Positions 1-7,630 are shown, counted from the stretch's first letter. The stretch: 11,100 nt of DNA from Prevotellaceae bacterium (GCA_905371275.1 CAJPLH010000056.1:1-11100); one strand, 5' to 3'. The notes: a model not told the origin generated them from the sequence alone. Made by a program: numbers and translations.

Positions 1-355
1 CAGCGGCGGTGGTGGTGTCAATGTATCTACCAGGCATCACCAATACATTTGCGTCGTTGTGCAAGCGTGTCATGTGTGCAATTTCGGGCATCCACACCAA
101 TGCAGCACGGATGTGCTGGTGTTTGTTGAGCGTCATTGAGATGCCTTCACCGCTACCGCAAATGGCTATGCCTTGTGTGCAATCGCCTTTTGCTAAACCA
201 TCTGCTAAAGCGTGTGCGTAATCGGGATAGTCACAAGAGGCTTCACTGTGCGTGCCGTAATCCACATATTCTATTTGGTGCTCATCGAGATATTGTTTTA
301 CAAAGGTCTTCAATTCGTAGCCGGCATGATCAGAAGCCAAACCAATTTTAGTCAT
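1..355 (-). CDS. rpiB: Ribose-5-phosphate isomerase B, C-terminal end cut by window edge
   Basis: Interconverts ribose 5-phosphate and ribulose 5-phosphate in the cytoplasm (non-oxidative pentose phosphate pathway). Reading the minus strand from the ATG at 355-353 gives 118 complete codons before the window ends; RpiB proteins are usually about 140-150 residues, so some 25-30 residues are missing. The N-terminus MTKIGLASDHAGYELK carries the phosphate/ring-opening SDHAG motif (D9, H10). ICGSGEGISM contains the catalytic-base cysteine C66, and RLHNDANVL contains H99, both at the same numbers as in E. coli RpiB. Position 68 is Ser where E. coli has Thr, a conservative change. The gene lies 137 bp downstream of tkt on the same strand, which fits the shared pathway, but two hairpins between them leave co-transcription open. 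I see no clear promoter of its own. The identification is firm; the missing end cannot be judged. Confidence 0.95.
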   Translation of the reverse strand, partial: MTKIGLASDHAGYELKTFVKQYLDEHQIEYVDYGTHSEASCDYPDYAHALADGLAKGDCTQGIAICGSGEGISMTLNKHQHIRAALVWMPEIAHMTRLHNDANVLVMPGRYIDTTTAA

Positions 356-382
356 TGTATCCGAGATTTTATCGTGAATAAC

Positions 383-413
383 GCGCAAAATCATTCGTCT
401 ATTTCTTTTGCGC
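383..413 (-). repeat. Perfect 8-bp inverted repeat in the rpiB leader
   Basis: GCGCAAAA at 383-390 and TTTTGCGC at 406-413 are perfect reverse complements around a 15-nt spacer. The repeat lies 28 bp upstream of the rpiB start and just downstream (minus sense) of the tkt terminator-like hairpin. It could be an operator or a leader hairpin; the sequence does not decide. A weak -7-like TGATTTTG on the minus strand overlaps it but lacks a matching -33 element. Confidence 0.45.
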
Positions 414-434
414 TAGAATATACATTGAAAGCAA

Positions 435-482
435 CGAGCAGAAATGAGCACCTTTTTCCAAGGTGTTACTCATTTCTGCTCG
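435..482 (-). terminator. Long hairpin downstream of tkt, probable terminator
   Basis: CGAGCAGAAATGAG (435-448) pairs perfectly with 469-482, and CACCTT (449-454) pairs with AAGGTG (460-465), giving a 20-bp stem with a 3-nt bulge (466-468) and a 5-nt loop. It starts 10 bp past the tkt stop codon. On the minus strand it is followed by only moderately T-rich DNA (TTGCTTTC), so it may be an intrinsic terminator, an mRNA 3'-end stabiliser or a partial terminator between tkt and rpiB. Confidence 0.7.
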
Positions 483-492
483 CTTCTATGGG

Positions 493-2514
493 TTATCGAC
501 CGAGATAGTTCTTCACTTCTCCGAAGATATTTTCAGCGGTGAAACCGAACTTTTCGTCAAGAACGGTGAAAGGTGCACTATGTCCGAAATGATTCAAACC
601 ATAGATGCGACCATTGCCAGCAGAAAGTGTTTCAAAGACTACGGGAAGACCAGCAGTCAAGAAGAATTTCTTAGCGGCAGTTGGGATTACACTTTCGCGA
701 TAAGCCTCATCTTGGTGACGGAAAAGTTGTTCTGAAGGACAGCTCACCACGTTAGCGTGGATGCCTTCTGCCAAAAGCAATTCACGAGCAGCCACCAAAG
801 TAGAAACTTCTGAACCGCTTGCCACCAAAATCACATCGGGATTTTCTTCGCTGATGACGGTGTAAGCACCACGACGCGCTCCTTCGTAATTGGTGTTTTC
901 GGGTAAATCTTTCACGTTTTGACGGCTAAAAATCAAAGCCGTTGGTGTGTCAAGATTTTCCATTGCCATCTGCCAGCACACAGTCGTTTCGTGCACATCG
1001 GCAGGACGCAACACGCGCACAGAGTCGCGACCAGAATGGTTTTGGAGTTTCTCCATCAAACGAATCTGTGCTTCTTGTTCCACAGGTTCATGCGTAGGTC
1101 CATCTTCACCAACACGGAAAGCATCGTGGCTCCACACAAACTTCACGGGGAGTTCCATCAGAGCCGCCATGCGGATAGCGGGTTTCATGTAGTCGGAGAA
1201 CACAAAGAAGGTACCCATCGCAGTTTGCATACCTCCGTGTAGTGCAATACCAATGCAGATGCACGCCATAGTCAATTCGCTCACCCCTGCTTGGAGGAAA
1301 CCGCCAGAGAAATCGTCGCGTTTGATTTCTGTGGTATGACGCAAGAAACCGTCGGTCTTATCTGAATTACACAAATCGGCAGATGAAACAATCATATTAC
1401 CCATGTGTTCAGAAAGCATCGCTAAGCACTCTGCAGAAGCATTACGAGTGGGACCATTGTTCTTCTGTTGCAAATCTTTCCAAGGCATTTCAGGCAAGCG
1501 TTGCGCCCACCAGTTTGCCAGGAGTTCTGCTTTTTCAGGATTTTCAGCAGCCCAAGCTTTCTCTTCCTTATGACGCGCAGCAACAATCTGCTTGAGTTCT
1601 TCTTTGCGATTTGCATAGAGTTCTGCGACTTCGGGACGAATCACGAAAGGATTTTCAGGATCGGCTCCCAGATTGCGCACAGTGTTGAGGTAAGCATCGC
1701 CACCGAGGGGTGCTCCGTGGGTGCGGCAGTCGCACTCATAACTAGAACCATCGGCTTGACGGCATCCCTTACCCATAACGGTGTGACCAATAATCAGCGT
1801 TGGACGCGCATCTTCTTCGTTGGCAGCACGAAGCGCTTCACGAATTTGCTCGGGATCATTACCATCAATTTCCAGCACATTCCAGTTCCAAGCGCGATAC
1901 TTCATCGCAGTGTCTTCTGAAATCACATTCGCTGTGGGAGTAGAAAGTTGAATCTCATTAGCATCGAAGAACATGATGAGGTTGTCCAAACCAAGATGTC
2001 CTGCCATACGACCTGCACCTTGAGAAATTTCTTCTTGCACACCGCCGTCTGAAATATAAGCATAGATGCGTTCCCTTTGGAAACCCTTGTTGCCAGTGCG
2101 AGCATAGAGAGCCTTAGCCGCAATTGCAGCACCAACAGCAAAAGTATGACCTTGTCCAAGCGGACCACTTGTATTCTCAATGCCGCGTTCAAAGTTCACT
2201 TCAGGGTGACCAGGAGTAGCCGAACCCCATTGACGAAATTCTTTGAGTTCATCGATAGAATAACGTCCGATGAGTGCAAGTTGCGCATAAAGCATTGGCG
2301 ACATATGTCCTGGATCGAGGAAAAATCTGTCGCGACACTCCCATGCGGGACGTTCAGGATCGAAAATCAGAAATTCGCTAAAAAGTACATTGATAAAATC
2401 AGCACCGCCCATTGCACCACCAGGGTGACCAGATTTAGCACGTTCTACCATGCTTACTGCGAGTGTGCGGATGTTGTCAGCTGCGAGATTGAGAAGTTGG
2501 GTGGAGTTTGCCAT
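493..2514 (-). CDS. tkt: Transketolase
   Basis: Thiamine-diphosphate enzyme moving two-carbon ketol units between sugar phosphates (xylulose 5-P with ribose 5-P or erythrose 4-P) in the cytoplasm. The 673 residues match the usual full length of about 660-680. Visible landmarks in order: SGHPGGAMGG (28-37, substrate/cofactor His30), SGPLGQG (116-122), the ThDP/metal segment from S155-D156-G157 to N186 (D156 and N186 as metal ligands), the pyrimidine-domain catalytic glutamate E413 in AGVSELTM, and EDGPTHEP (470-477) including the conserved His475. The metal motif reads SDGG rather than GDGC, a variation at a known variable site. No frameshift or stop interrupts it. A Bacteroidetes-type promoter lies about 140 bp upstream, and rpiB, in the same pathway, follows it. 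The start at 2514 is supported by the ordinary distance (28 residues) to GHPG; no Shine-Dalgarno is evident. Confidence 0.97.
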   Translation of the reverse strand: MANSTQLLNLAADNIRTLAVSMVERAKSGHPGGAMGGADFINVLFSEFLIFDPERPAWECRDRFFLDPGHMSPMLYAQLALIGRYSIDELKEFRQWGSATPGHPEVNFERGIENTSGPLGQGHTFAVGAAIAAKALYARTGNKGFQRERIYAYISDGGVQEEISQGAGRMAGHLGLDNLIMFFDANEIQLSTPTANVISEDTAMKYRAWNWNVLEIDGNDPEQIREALRAANEEDARPTLIIGHTVMGKGCRQADGSSYECDCRTHGAPLGGDAYLNTVRNLGADPENPFVIRPEVAELYANRKEELKQIVAARHKEEKAWAAENPEKAELLANWWAQRLPEMPWKDLQQKNNGPTRNASAECLAMLSEHMGNMIVSSADLCNSDKTDGFLRHTTEIKRDDFSGGFLQAGVSELTMACICIGIALHGGMQTAMGTFFVFSDYMKPAIRMAALMELPVKFVWSHDAFRVGEDGPTHEPVEQEAQIRLMEKLQNHSGRDSVRVLRPADVHETTVCWQMAMENLDTPTALIFSRQNVKDLPENTNYEGARRGAYTVISEENPDVILVASGSEVSTLVAARELLLAEGIHANVVSCPSEQLFRHQDEAYRESVIPTAAKKFFLTAGLPVVFETLSAGNGRIYGLNHFGHSAPFTVLDEKFGFTAENIFGEVKNYLGR

Positions 2515-2655
2515 GAGAATCGAAAAACTGCTATACGAAGCTCGATGAGGGATAAGGAGAAATATGGGTTAATGGAGCAATCTGTTTGAACAACTTCGCG
2601 CTCTTTTTTTCCAAAAGAACCCGATGTATGTCGCATAATTACCCTTTTCTAGGGG

Positions 2656-2687
2656 CAAATATACGATTTTTTAAGCACAATGACAAA
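2656..2687 (-). promoter_or_regulatory. Bacteroidetes-type promoter for tkt
   Basis: On the minus strand a -33 element TTTG (complement of 2684-2687) and a -7 element TATATTTG (complement of 2656-2663) are separated by exactly 20 nt. This matches the TTTG / TAnnTTTG consensus of the Bacteroidetes primary sigma factor. Transcription would start near 2649, leaving a leader of roughly 135 nt before the tkt ATG. Confidence 0.75.
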
Positions 2688-2838
2688 CAAAACAACCCTA
2701 ATTGCAAAGACGACTTGCGAAACTACGCTGTTTTGTATGTTCTAACTGCGCAAAATAACCACAAACGCGCACGGAAAAATTCACTCTTCCCTCTACTCTA
2801 TCATCTGCCATTTGTAAGAAGATTTCTACAAAAAGAAA

Positions 2839-2876
2839 GTGCTCTAGCCACTTCCTCTTCGAAGTGGTTAGAGCAC
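2839..2876 (-). terminator. 16-bp hairpin, probable terminator of spt
   Basis: Positions 2839-2854 pair with 2861-2876 around a 6-nt loop, with one imperfect position (2847/2868). On the minus strand the stem is followed by TTTCTTTTTG, a fair U-tract, so it fits an intrinsic terminator for transcripts arriving from spt, although it lies about 210 bp past the spt stop. Confidence 0.65.
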
Positions 2877-2974
2877 ATTATGAACAATAAAACAAACCTG
2901 TTCGTTTTCGTCAGCGCGCCATTGAAAAGGCACAAGAAAACGTATGTTGTGTTGTGAACTTCTTAAATATCCCC

Positions 2975-2999
2975 ATTCAGTCGAAAGCAACGACTGAAT
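2975..2999 (-). repeat. 9-bp perfect inverted repeat in the spt 3' region
   Basis: ATTCAGTCG (2975-2983) and CGACTGAAT (2991-2999) form a perfect stem with a 7-nt loop, 86 bp past the spt stop. No T-tract follows on the minus strand, so it is more likely an RNA-stability hairpin or a protein site than a terminator. Confidence 0.45.
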
Positions 3000-3084
3000 T
3001 AATATGACGTAGAAGCAAAGCAAGCATCTAAAACTTTGCTCCACAGCCGCACCTCAGTACGCTGCACAAGATTGTATGGAAAGT

Positions 3085-4272
3085 TTATTTGATGATTTCC
3101 AACTTGCGGAACACGCCTACAAGCGCTGCCACTGCACGATCCACTTGTTCGTGCGTGTGGTTAGCCATCAGCGCAATGCGCACCAACGTGTCGGTGGGAT
3201 GACAAGCAGGAGGAACAACAGGATTGATGAACACGCCTGCTTCAAAAGCCATTGCAGTAGCTGCAAACGTCTTTTCGAGGTCGCGCACATAGAGCGGAAT
3301 GATAGGACTCTGTGTGTCGCCAATTTCGAAACCTTCTTCTTTGAAGCGTTTCAGCGCATAGTTCGTCACTTCCCAAAGTGCTTCCAAACGCTCGGGTTCG
3401 CGCTTCAAGATGCGCAAGGCTTCCAAAGCAGATGCAGTAGCGGCTGGAGTGTTAGACGCAGAGAAAATGTAGGTGCGCGCTGTGTGACGAAGATAGTCAA
3501 TGATGGCACTGTCGGCAGCGATAAAACCACCAATGGAAGCCAAACTCTTAGAGAATGTTCCCATGATGAGATCCACATCATCGGTGAGTCCGAAGTGGTC
3601 GCAAACACCACGACCTTGGCGACCAAACACACCAACACCGTGTGCTTCATCCACCATCACCGTAGCTCCATATTTCTTTTTGAGTTCAATGATTTTGGGC
3701 AAATCGCAGAGGTCACCTTCCATAGAGAAAACACCATCCACAACGATGAGTTTCACGGCATTCTCTTCACACTTTTGGAGTTTGCGTTCCAAATCCTCCA
3801 TATCGTTGTGCTTATAGCGCAACTGTTTTGCCATCGACAAACGGCGTCCGTCTACGATAGAAGCGTGGTCGCGATCGTCGCAAATCACATAGTCGTGAGG
3901 ACCAAGGAGTGCAGGAATCACGCCACTGTTCACCGTAAATCCAGTGGAGAAACAGAGGGCTTCGTCCTTACCCACAAACTCAGCGAGTTCTTTTTCCAAT
4001 TCCACATGAAGGTCGAGCGTACCATTCAAGAAACGGCTACCCGCACAGCCTGCACCATAACGGCGCATGGCCTGCACACCTGCCTCAATGACACGTTCGT
4101 CACCCGTCAAACCTGTGTAGGCATTAGAACCCAACATAATGACGTGATGACCGTCCATTTCAACTTCTGTGCCTTGCTTCCCTTCGATTTCGCGGAAATA
4201 GGGATAAAGACCTTGCTTTCTCACCTCATCAGGGAGAGTAAACTTAGATAAGCGTTCGTGAAGAATATCCAT
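3085..4272 (-). CDS. spt: Serine palmitoyltransferase (PLP-dependent alpha-oxoamine synthase)
   Basis: Condenses L-serine with an acyl-CoA to give a 3-keto-sphingoid base, the first committed step of the sphingolipid synthesis typical of Bacteroidales. From the ATG at 4272 the protein has 395 residues, the usual size. Visible features: LGSNAYTGLTG (47-57), the PLP-stacking histidine in DRDHAS (H136), VDEAHGVG (207-214; D208 and H211 contact the cofactor), and the Schiff-base lysine K242 in GTFSKSLASIGGF. The family also contains KBL, AONS and ALAS. The overall sequence, including the N-terminal YPYFREIEGKQGTEVEMDG stretch, is that of the Bacteroides/Porphyromonas sphingolipid enzyme, so SPT is preferred. 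An in-frame ATG at 4332 would add 20 residues (MQVVMSLQNSL...) that do not look like the family. I chose 4272 because MDILHERLSKF fits the usual N-terminus. It is divergent from the lipid kinase gene. Confidence 0.93.
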   Translation of the reverse strand: MDILHERLSKFTLPDEVRKQGLYPYFREIEGKQGTEVEMDGHHVIMLGSNAYTGLTGDERVIEAGVQAMRRYGAGCAGSRFLNGTLDLHVELEKELAEFVGKDEALCFSTGFTVNSGVIPALLGPHDYVICDDRDHASIVDGRRLSMAKQLRYKHNDMEDLERKLQKCEENAVKLIVVDGVFSMEGDLCDLPKIIELKKKYGATVMVDEAHGVGVFGRQGRGVCDHFGLTDDVDLIMGTFSKSLASIGGFIAADSAIIDYLRHTARTYIFSASNTPAATASALEALRILKREPERLEALWEVTNYALKRFKEEGFEIGDTQSPIIPLYVRDLEKTFAATAMAFEAGVFINPVVPPACHPTDTLVRIALMANHTHEQVDRAVAALVGVFRKLEIIK

Positions 4273-4394
4273 TGGTTTTGTGCATAGCGGACTACAGGAA
4301 AGTGAATTTTGAAGCGACATTACGACTTGCATTTCGCATCAGACGAACCCACTTTTCAGTACTTCCATCTTATTTCGTTATTTCTATTGGGTTG

Positions 4395-4427
4395 CAAAGT
4401 TACACATTTATCCCAACAAGTGTGCAA
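4395..4427 (-). promoter_or_regulatory. Promoter for spt
   Basis: On the minus strand TAACTTTG (complement of 4395-4402) is a perfect TAnnTTTG -7 box. A TTG (complement of 4425-4427) lies 22 nt upstream, slightly longer than ideal. Predicted transcription start is near 4388, giving a leader of about 116 nt to the ATG at 4272 (or about 56 nt to the ATG at 4332). Confidence 0.65.
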
Positions 4428-4498
4428 CATTTGTATGAAAAAATGCTTTTTCATCGTTTTTCATCCTCTTCTTTACCCACAAACTCTAAAGTTTCAAC

Positions 4499-4506
4499 TA
4501 TCTTTG
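4499..4506 (+). promoter_or_regulatory. -7 box for the lipid kinase operon
   Basis: TATCTTTG matches TAnnTTTG exactly. The -33 element is weak (TTTA at 4472-4475, spacer 23 nt). The start would be near 4513, only about 20 nt before the ATG at 4532. The two divergent -7 boxes are about 100 bp apart. Confidence 0.55.
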
Positions 4507-4531
4507 CAGATACATCAATTCCATTTCTTCT

Positions 4532-5545
4532 ATGGCTCAGCGCATTCTTTTCATCATCAACCCCATTTCTGGCACCACTCGCAAAGGCAAAGTGGTCAAA
4601 GCCATTGAGCGACGCATTGACACCCAACGTTTCGCTGTCGAAATCCGCTACACGGAATATGCAGGTCACGCGGTGGAGATTGCACGCCAAGCTGCCGAGG
4701 AGGGGTTCGACATCGTGGTTGCAGTAGGAGGAGATGGCACCATCAACGAGGTGGCGCGCTCTCTTGTTCACACCAACACCGCGCTTGCCATCGTGCCCTC
4801 TGGAAGCGGCAACGGACTTGCGCGCCATCTGCTCATCCCTATGGACATAGAAAAAGCACTCGACGTCATCAATGCCAATGTTGTTACAGAATTAGATTAC
4901 GGTTTAATCAACGATAAACCCTTTTTCTGCACCTGCGGAGTGGGATTCGATGCTTTCATCAGTTTGAAATTTGCTGAAGCGGGCACTCGAGGACTGAAAA
5001 CTTATTTGGAAAAGACGCTCACTGACGGACTGCGCTATAAACCCGAAACTTATCGCATCTACATCGGAGGAGAAGAAGAAGGAGAAATGCAAGAAATTGA
5101 CGCTTTTCTTATTGCCTGCGCCAACGCCTCGCAATATGGCAACAATGCCTACATTGCCCCTGATGCTTCGATGAAAGACGGACTCATGGACGTCATCGTG
5201 TTGCAACCTTTCAGTATGCTCGAAGCACCCATTGTGGCGATGCAACTCTTCCAGCGCACCTTGCCCAACAACTCACACGTCAAGACTTATCGCACCAACC
5301 GTTTGTGCATTGAGCGCACTGCCGATGGACCTGCCCACTGCGACGGTGATCCCTACGAAACGACAGCGCGCATCAATGTGGAATTGATTCCTGCCGGTTT
5401 GCGCGCCATCATCAACGAGAAGGCTTTGCTCACTCCGGCTAAATCATCGGTGCAATCTAATATGCTGCTCCGCACGCTTGAGCCTTTCCAAAAGCAAATC
5501 ACCAACTTCCGCAATCAGGTGAATTCTCTCTTCGACATTTTCTAA
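4532..5545 (+). CDS. Diacylglycerol/sphingosine kinase-family lipid kinase
   Basis: ATP-dependent lipid kinase of the DGK catalytic-domain superfamily (DagK, YegS, BmrU, LCB5), likely phosphorylating a lipid hydroxyl at the inner face of the cytoplasmic membrane. The 337 residues have the two-domain layout: an N-terminal nucleotide fold with INPISGTTRKG (9-19), the signature VGGDGTINE (65-73) and VPSGSGNGLARHL (88-100), then a beta-sandwich with CGVGFDA and the late acidic motif CDGDP (270-274; usually DGE, here DGD). GSGN in the second motif is closer to sphingosine/long-chain-base kinases than the GTxND of many bacterial diacylglycerol kinases. No signal peptide or TM segment. It is divergent from spt and is first in a likely operon with the Wzi-type gene 40 bp on. 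The family is certain; whether the substrate is diacylglycerol, a sphingoid base or ceramide is not decided by the sequence. Confidence 0.9.
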   Translation: MAQRILFIINPISGTTRKGKVVKAIERRIDTQRFAVEIRYTEYAGHAVEIARQAAEEGFDIVVAVGGDGTINEVARSLVHTNTALAIVPSGSGNGLARHLLIPMDIEKALDVINANVVTELDYGLINDKPFFCTCGVGFDAFISLKFAEAGTRGLKTYLEKTLTDGLRYKPETYRIYIGGEEEGEMQEIDAFLIACANASQYGNNAYIAPDASMKDGLMDVIVLQPFSMLEAPIVAMQLFQRTLPNNSHVKTYRTNRLCIERTADGPAHCDGDPYETTARINVELIPAGLRAIINEKALLTPAKSSVQSNMLLRTLEPFQKQITNFRNQVNSLFDIF

Positions 5546-5585
5546 TTCGTTGTTCTGCGGCTCAACTTCTCTTCACAGATTTCCT

Positions 5586-7094
5586 ATGACCACGCTTCGT
5601 TCTTCATTGTTGTCCCTCCTGCTTTGCTCCACTGCAAGTGCTGCTTTTGCACAACAGTTTGAGCGACCTTCCCTACCCGATTCCACCACTATGGTGCAAC
5701 TCGGCACGCTAGCCACAGCCGGAGGAGGCAACTATCAGCCTTTTTGGTTCACCGCCAATCGCTGGGGGGCTGTGAGTGTAGAAGGACACCAACCCACATT
5801 CACTGTGGGTGTCTATGGAAGTCCGCTTGACATTGGCCACGGATGGAAAGCCAACTACGGGGCAACTCTCGTGACCAACCGCAATCTGGACAACAATGTC
5901 AGAGCCCTCGACGTATTGCTTTCTGTCGAAAAAGGTTTATCGCGATTTGCTTTTGGCACGCGCAGCCACGACACTCCGCTCAACGATGCAGAACTCTCCA
6001 CAGGGGCTTTCGCTCTAGGTCGCAATGCCACTCAACCGCTAGCCATTTCGTGGCAACTTCCGCGCTGGTGGCGCATCGGAGGGGAGAAGAGCCTTTTTGC
6101 GTTGCGCGGTCACGTGGCCTTCGGATGGTTGCAAGACGGAGGATGGCAAGAACGCCGTATGGCTCCTGTGGGAGGACGCTTTGCCACTGAAGTGAAATAC
6201 TACGAAAAATCGGGCTTTCTGCGCATCGGCACCGACCACTCACGCTGGGAATTTATCGGTGGTTTGGAAATGGCCAACACCTTCGGAGGAACCATTCACC
6301 ACTACAACACCACGCCCCTCAAAATGCCAGAGCGACCTTCTGACTATCTCTTTGCCTTTATTGGCAAAGGCGGTGGCGACCCCACTGACGGCGAAGGCTA
6401 TGCCAATGCTTCGGGCAACACCATCGGTGCGTGGCGCGCTGCACTCACATTTCGTCCCAAAGGTGACTGGCAAACGCGTGTCTATTACGACCACTTTTTT
6501 GAAGATGACAGCCAGGCTTTCGACGAATACGGATGGCTCGACGGACTCTTGGGAGTGCAAATCAACTTTCCCCGCAATCGATGGGTGAGCAAAGTTGTCG
6601 CTGAATGGCTCAGGATGGACTATCAAAGCGGCCCCGTATATCACGACCACACACGCGAAATCCCCGACCAAGTGAGCGGCATCGACAACTACTACAACCA
6701 CGGTCTTTATGCTGGATGGCAACACTATGGTATGTCGATGGGAAATGCGCTCTTCGCCTCACCCCTCTATGACGGCAACAAAAGTTTGATATTTGCAGCC
6801 AACCGTTTCCGCGCTCAACACTTGGGCATTGCCGGAGAACCTTCTGCGCAACTTCACTACCGCTTGCTCTATTCTCATCTAAAAAGTTGGGGCACCTATG
6901 CACAACCCTTCGATGAAATTCAACACCAACATTCTTTGCTCGCCGAAGCACGCTGGGAAGGGGGCGCATTCTCCTACAACAGATTCAACGGAAGTTGCTT
7001 TGCCACGGCAGCCGTGGGGGCAGACTTCGGCTCTCGACTGGGCAACAGACTAGGGTTTATGCTGGGTTTCGGACTTAAATTGTTTGGCAAATGA
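5586..7094 (+). CDS. Capsule assembly Wzi-family outer-membrane beta-barrel protein
   Basis: From the ATG at 5586 the protein has 502 residues and opens with a signal peptide MTTLRSSLLSLLLCSTASAAFA cleaved before QQ (about residue 22). An ATG 36 bp earlier would add 12 residues in front of this clean signal, so 5586 is preferred. The mature part is rich in alternating aromatic/polar strands with many Trp, Tyr and Gly, as in an outer-membrane barrel. Segments such as NYYNHGLYAGWQHYGMSMGN, FRAQHLGIAGEP and LLYSHLKSWGTYAQPFDE are typical of the Bacteroidetes Wzi-like family. E. coli Wzi is a surface lectin-like barrel that helps hold capsule, but Bacteroidetes members occur outside capsule loci and their role is not established. 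There is no capsule gene in this window. The stop overlaps the next start (ATGA), implying translational coupling. Confidence 0.85.
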   Translation: MTTLRSSLLSLLLCSTASAAFAQQFERPSLPDSTTMVQLGTLATAGGGNYQPFWFTANRWGAVSVEGHQPTFTVGVYGSPLDIGHGWKANYGATLVTNRNLDNNVRALDVLLSVEKGLSRFAFGTRSHDTPLNDAELSTGAFALGRNATQPLAISWQLPRWWRIGGEKSLFALRGHVAFGWLQDGGWQERRMAPVGGRFATEVKYYEKSGFLRIGTDHSRWEFIGGLEMANTFGGTIHHYNTTPLKMPERPSDYLFAFIGKGGGDPTDGEGYANASGNTIGAWRAALTFRPKGDWQTRVYYDHFFEDDSQAFDEYGWLDGLLGVQINFPRNRWVSKVVAEWLRMDYQSGPVYHDHTREIPDQVSGIDNYYNHGLYAGWQHYGMSMGNALFASPLYDGNKSLIFAANRFRAQHLGIAGEPSAQLHYRLLYSHLKSWGTYAQPFDEIQHQHSLLAEARWEGGAFSYNRFNGSCFATAAVGADFGSRLGNRLGFMLGFGLKLFGK

Positions 7095-7630
7095 ATTTGA
7101 CGGCTATCGTTTTGAAGCATTTCTCCACAAATGCTTTCGTGAAGACGGCACTTCACCGCCTTCTGCCTACTTCTACACGCTTTCTTCGTGGGGGAATTAT
7201 GCTCTTCTTCACCACCCTTCTCTTCATAATGAGCGGTTGCGACAAACTTCCACGCAATGGCAAATTAGACGGCCACTGGCAACTGATGGATCGCGATGGA
7301 GTGTCCGTGAAAGCGGAACGCACATATTGGTCTTTCCAACTCGATTTGATGCAATTGAAATCGTACACTCAAACACCCATCACCGCTGTGAAATACTCGG
7401 GAGGTGTCGTGGCGCGTTTCGAACATCGCGGTGACAGTTTGGTGCTCACCAAGGGTTATCTGATGAATCGCGACCACCAACAAGACATCCTCATCGACGC
7501 GGCGCATCCGGCCGACCTTTCTGGCTTCGGTATCACATCTCTTCCCATGGGCTATCGCGTGGCACTGCTCACAGACGAAGAGATGATACTCACCTCAGGG
7601 CAGCATCGCCTAGTCTTCCGCAAATTCTAA
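7091..7630 (+). CDS. Small putative lipoprotein, lipocalin-like
   Basis: The ATG at 7091 overlaps the preceding stop by 4 bp (ATGA). This gives 179 residues with a long basic N-region (residues 1-36), a hydrophobic segment MLFFTTLLFIMSG and a lipobox-like MSGC with Cys50, followed by DKLPRNGKLDGHWQLM. Residues 50-179 look like a small all-beta domain: GHWQLMD, then ERTYWSFQLDLMQLKSY, then VVARFEHRGDSLVL. This resembles the lipocalin-like lipoproteins of Bacteroidetes that follow envelope genes. An internal ATG at 7199, preceded by GGGGG, would start directly at the hydrophobic segment but leaves no positive charge in front of it, so I keep 7091. Met at lipobox -3 is unusual (Leu is commoner). 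Probable location: periplasmic or outer-membrane leaflet. Function unknown; it is likely an accessory to the Wzi-type barrel. Confidence 0.75.
   Translation: MNLTAIVLKHFSTNAFVKTALHRLLPTSTRFLRGGIMLFFTTLLFIMSGCDKLPRNGKLDGHWQLMDRDGVSVKAERTYWSFQLDLMQLKSYTQTPITAVKYSGGVVARFEHRGDSLVLTKGYLMNRDHQQDILIDAAHPADLSGFGITSLPMGYRVALLTDEEMILTSGQHRLVFRKF

Larger units (their letters stand above)
2515..3084. other. 570-bp gene-free spacer between spt and tkt
   Basis: No credible gene. The only sizeable plus-strand reading frame (2586-2957) runs through the tkt promoter and a hairpin and has a composition unlike a protein. The spacer contains the tkt promoter and leader (2515-2687), a terminator-like hairpin (2839-2876) and a second hairpin (2975-2999). 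Confidence 0.7.

Noticed and set aside
2586..2957. 123-codon plus-strand reading frame in the spt-tkt spacer
   Set aside because: It spans the tkt promoter and both arms of the 2839-2876 hairpin, has no start signal and no recognisable protein pattern.
3076..4251. 391-codon plus-strand reading frame opposite spt
   Set aside because: It is the antisense shadow of a clear serine palmitoyltransferase; its residue composition (His/Thr/Cys rich) is typical of antisense translation.
5550..5585. Upstream ATG for the Wzi-type protein
   Set aside because: It would put 12 extra residues in front of a clean signal peptide; the ATG at 5586 gives a normal export signal.
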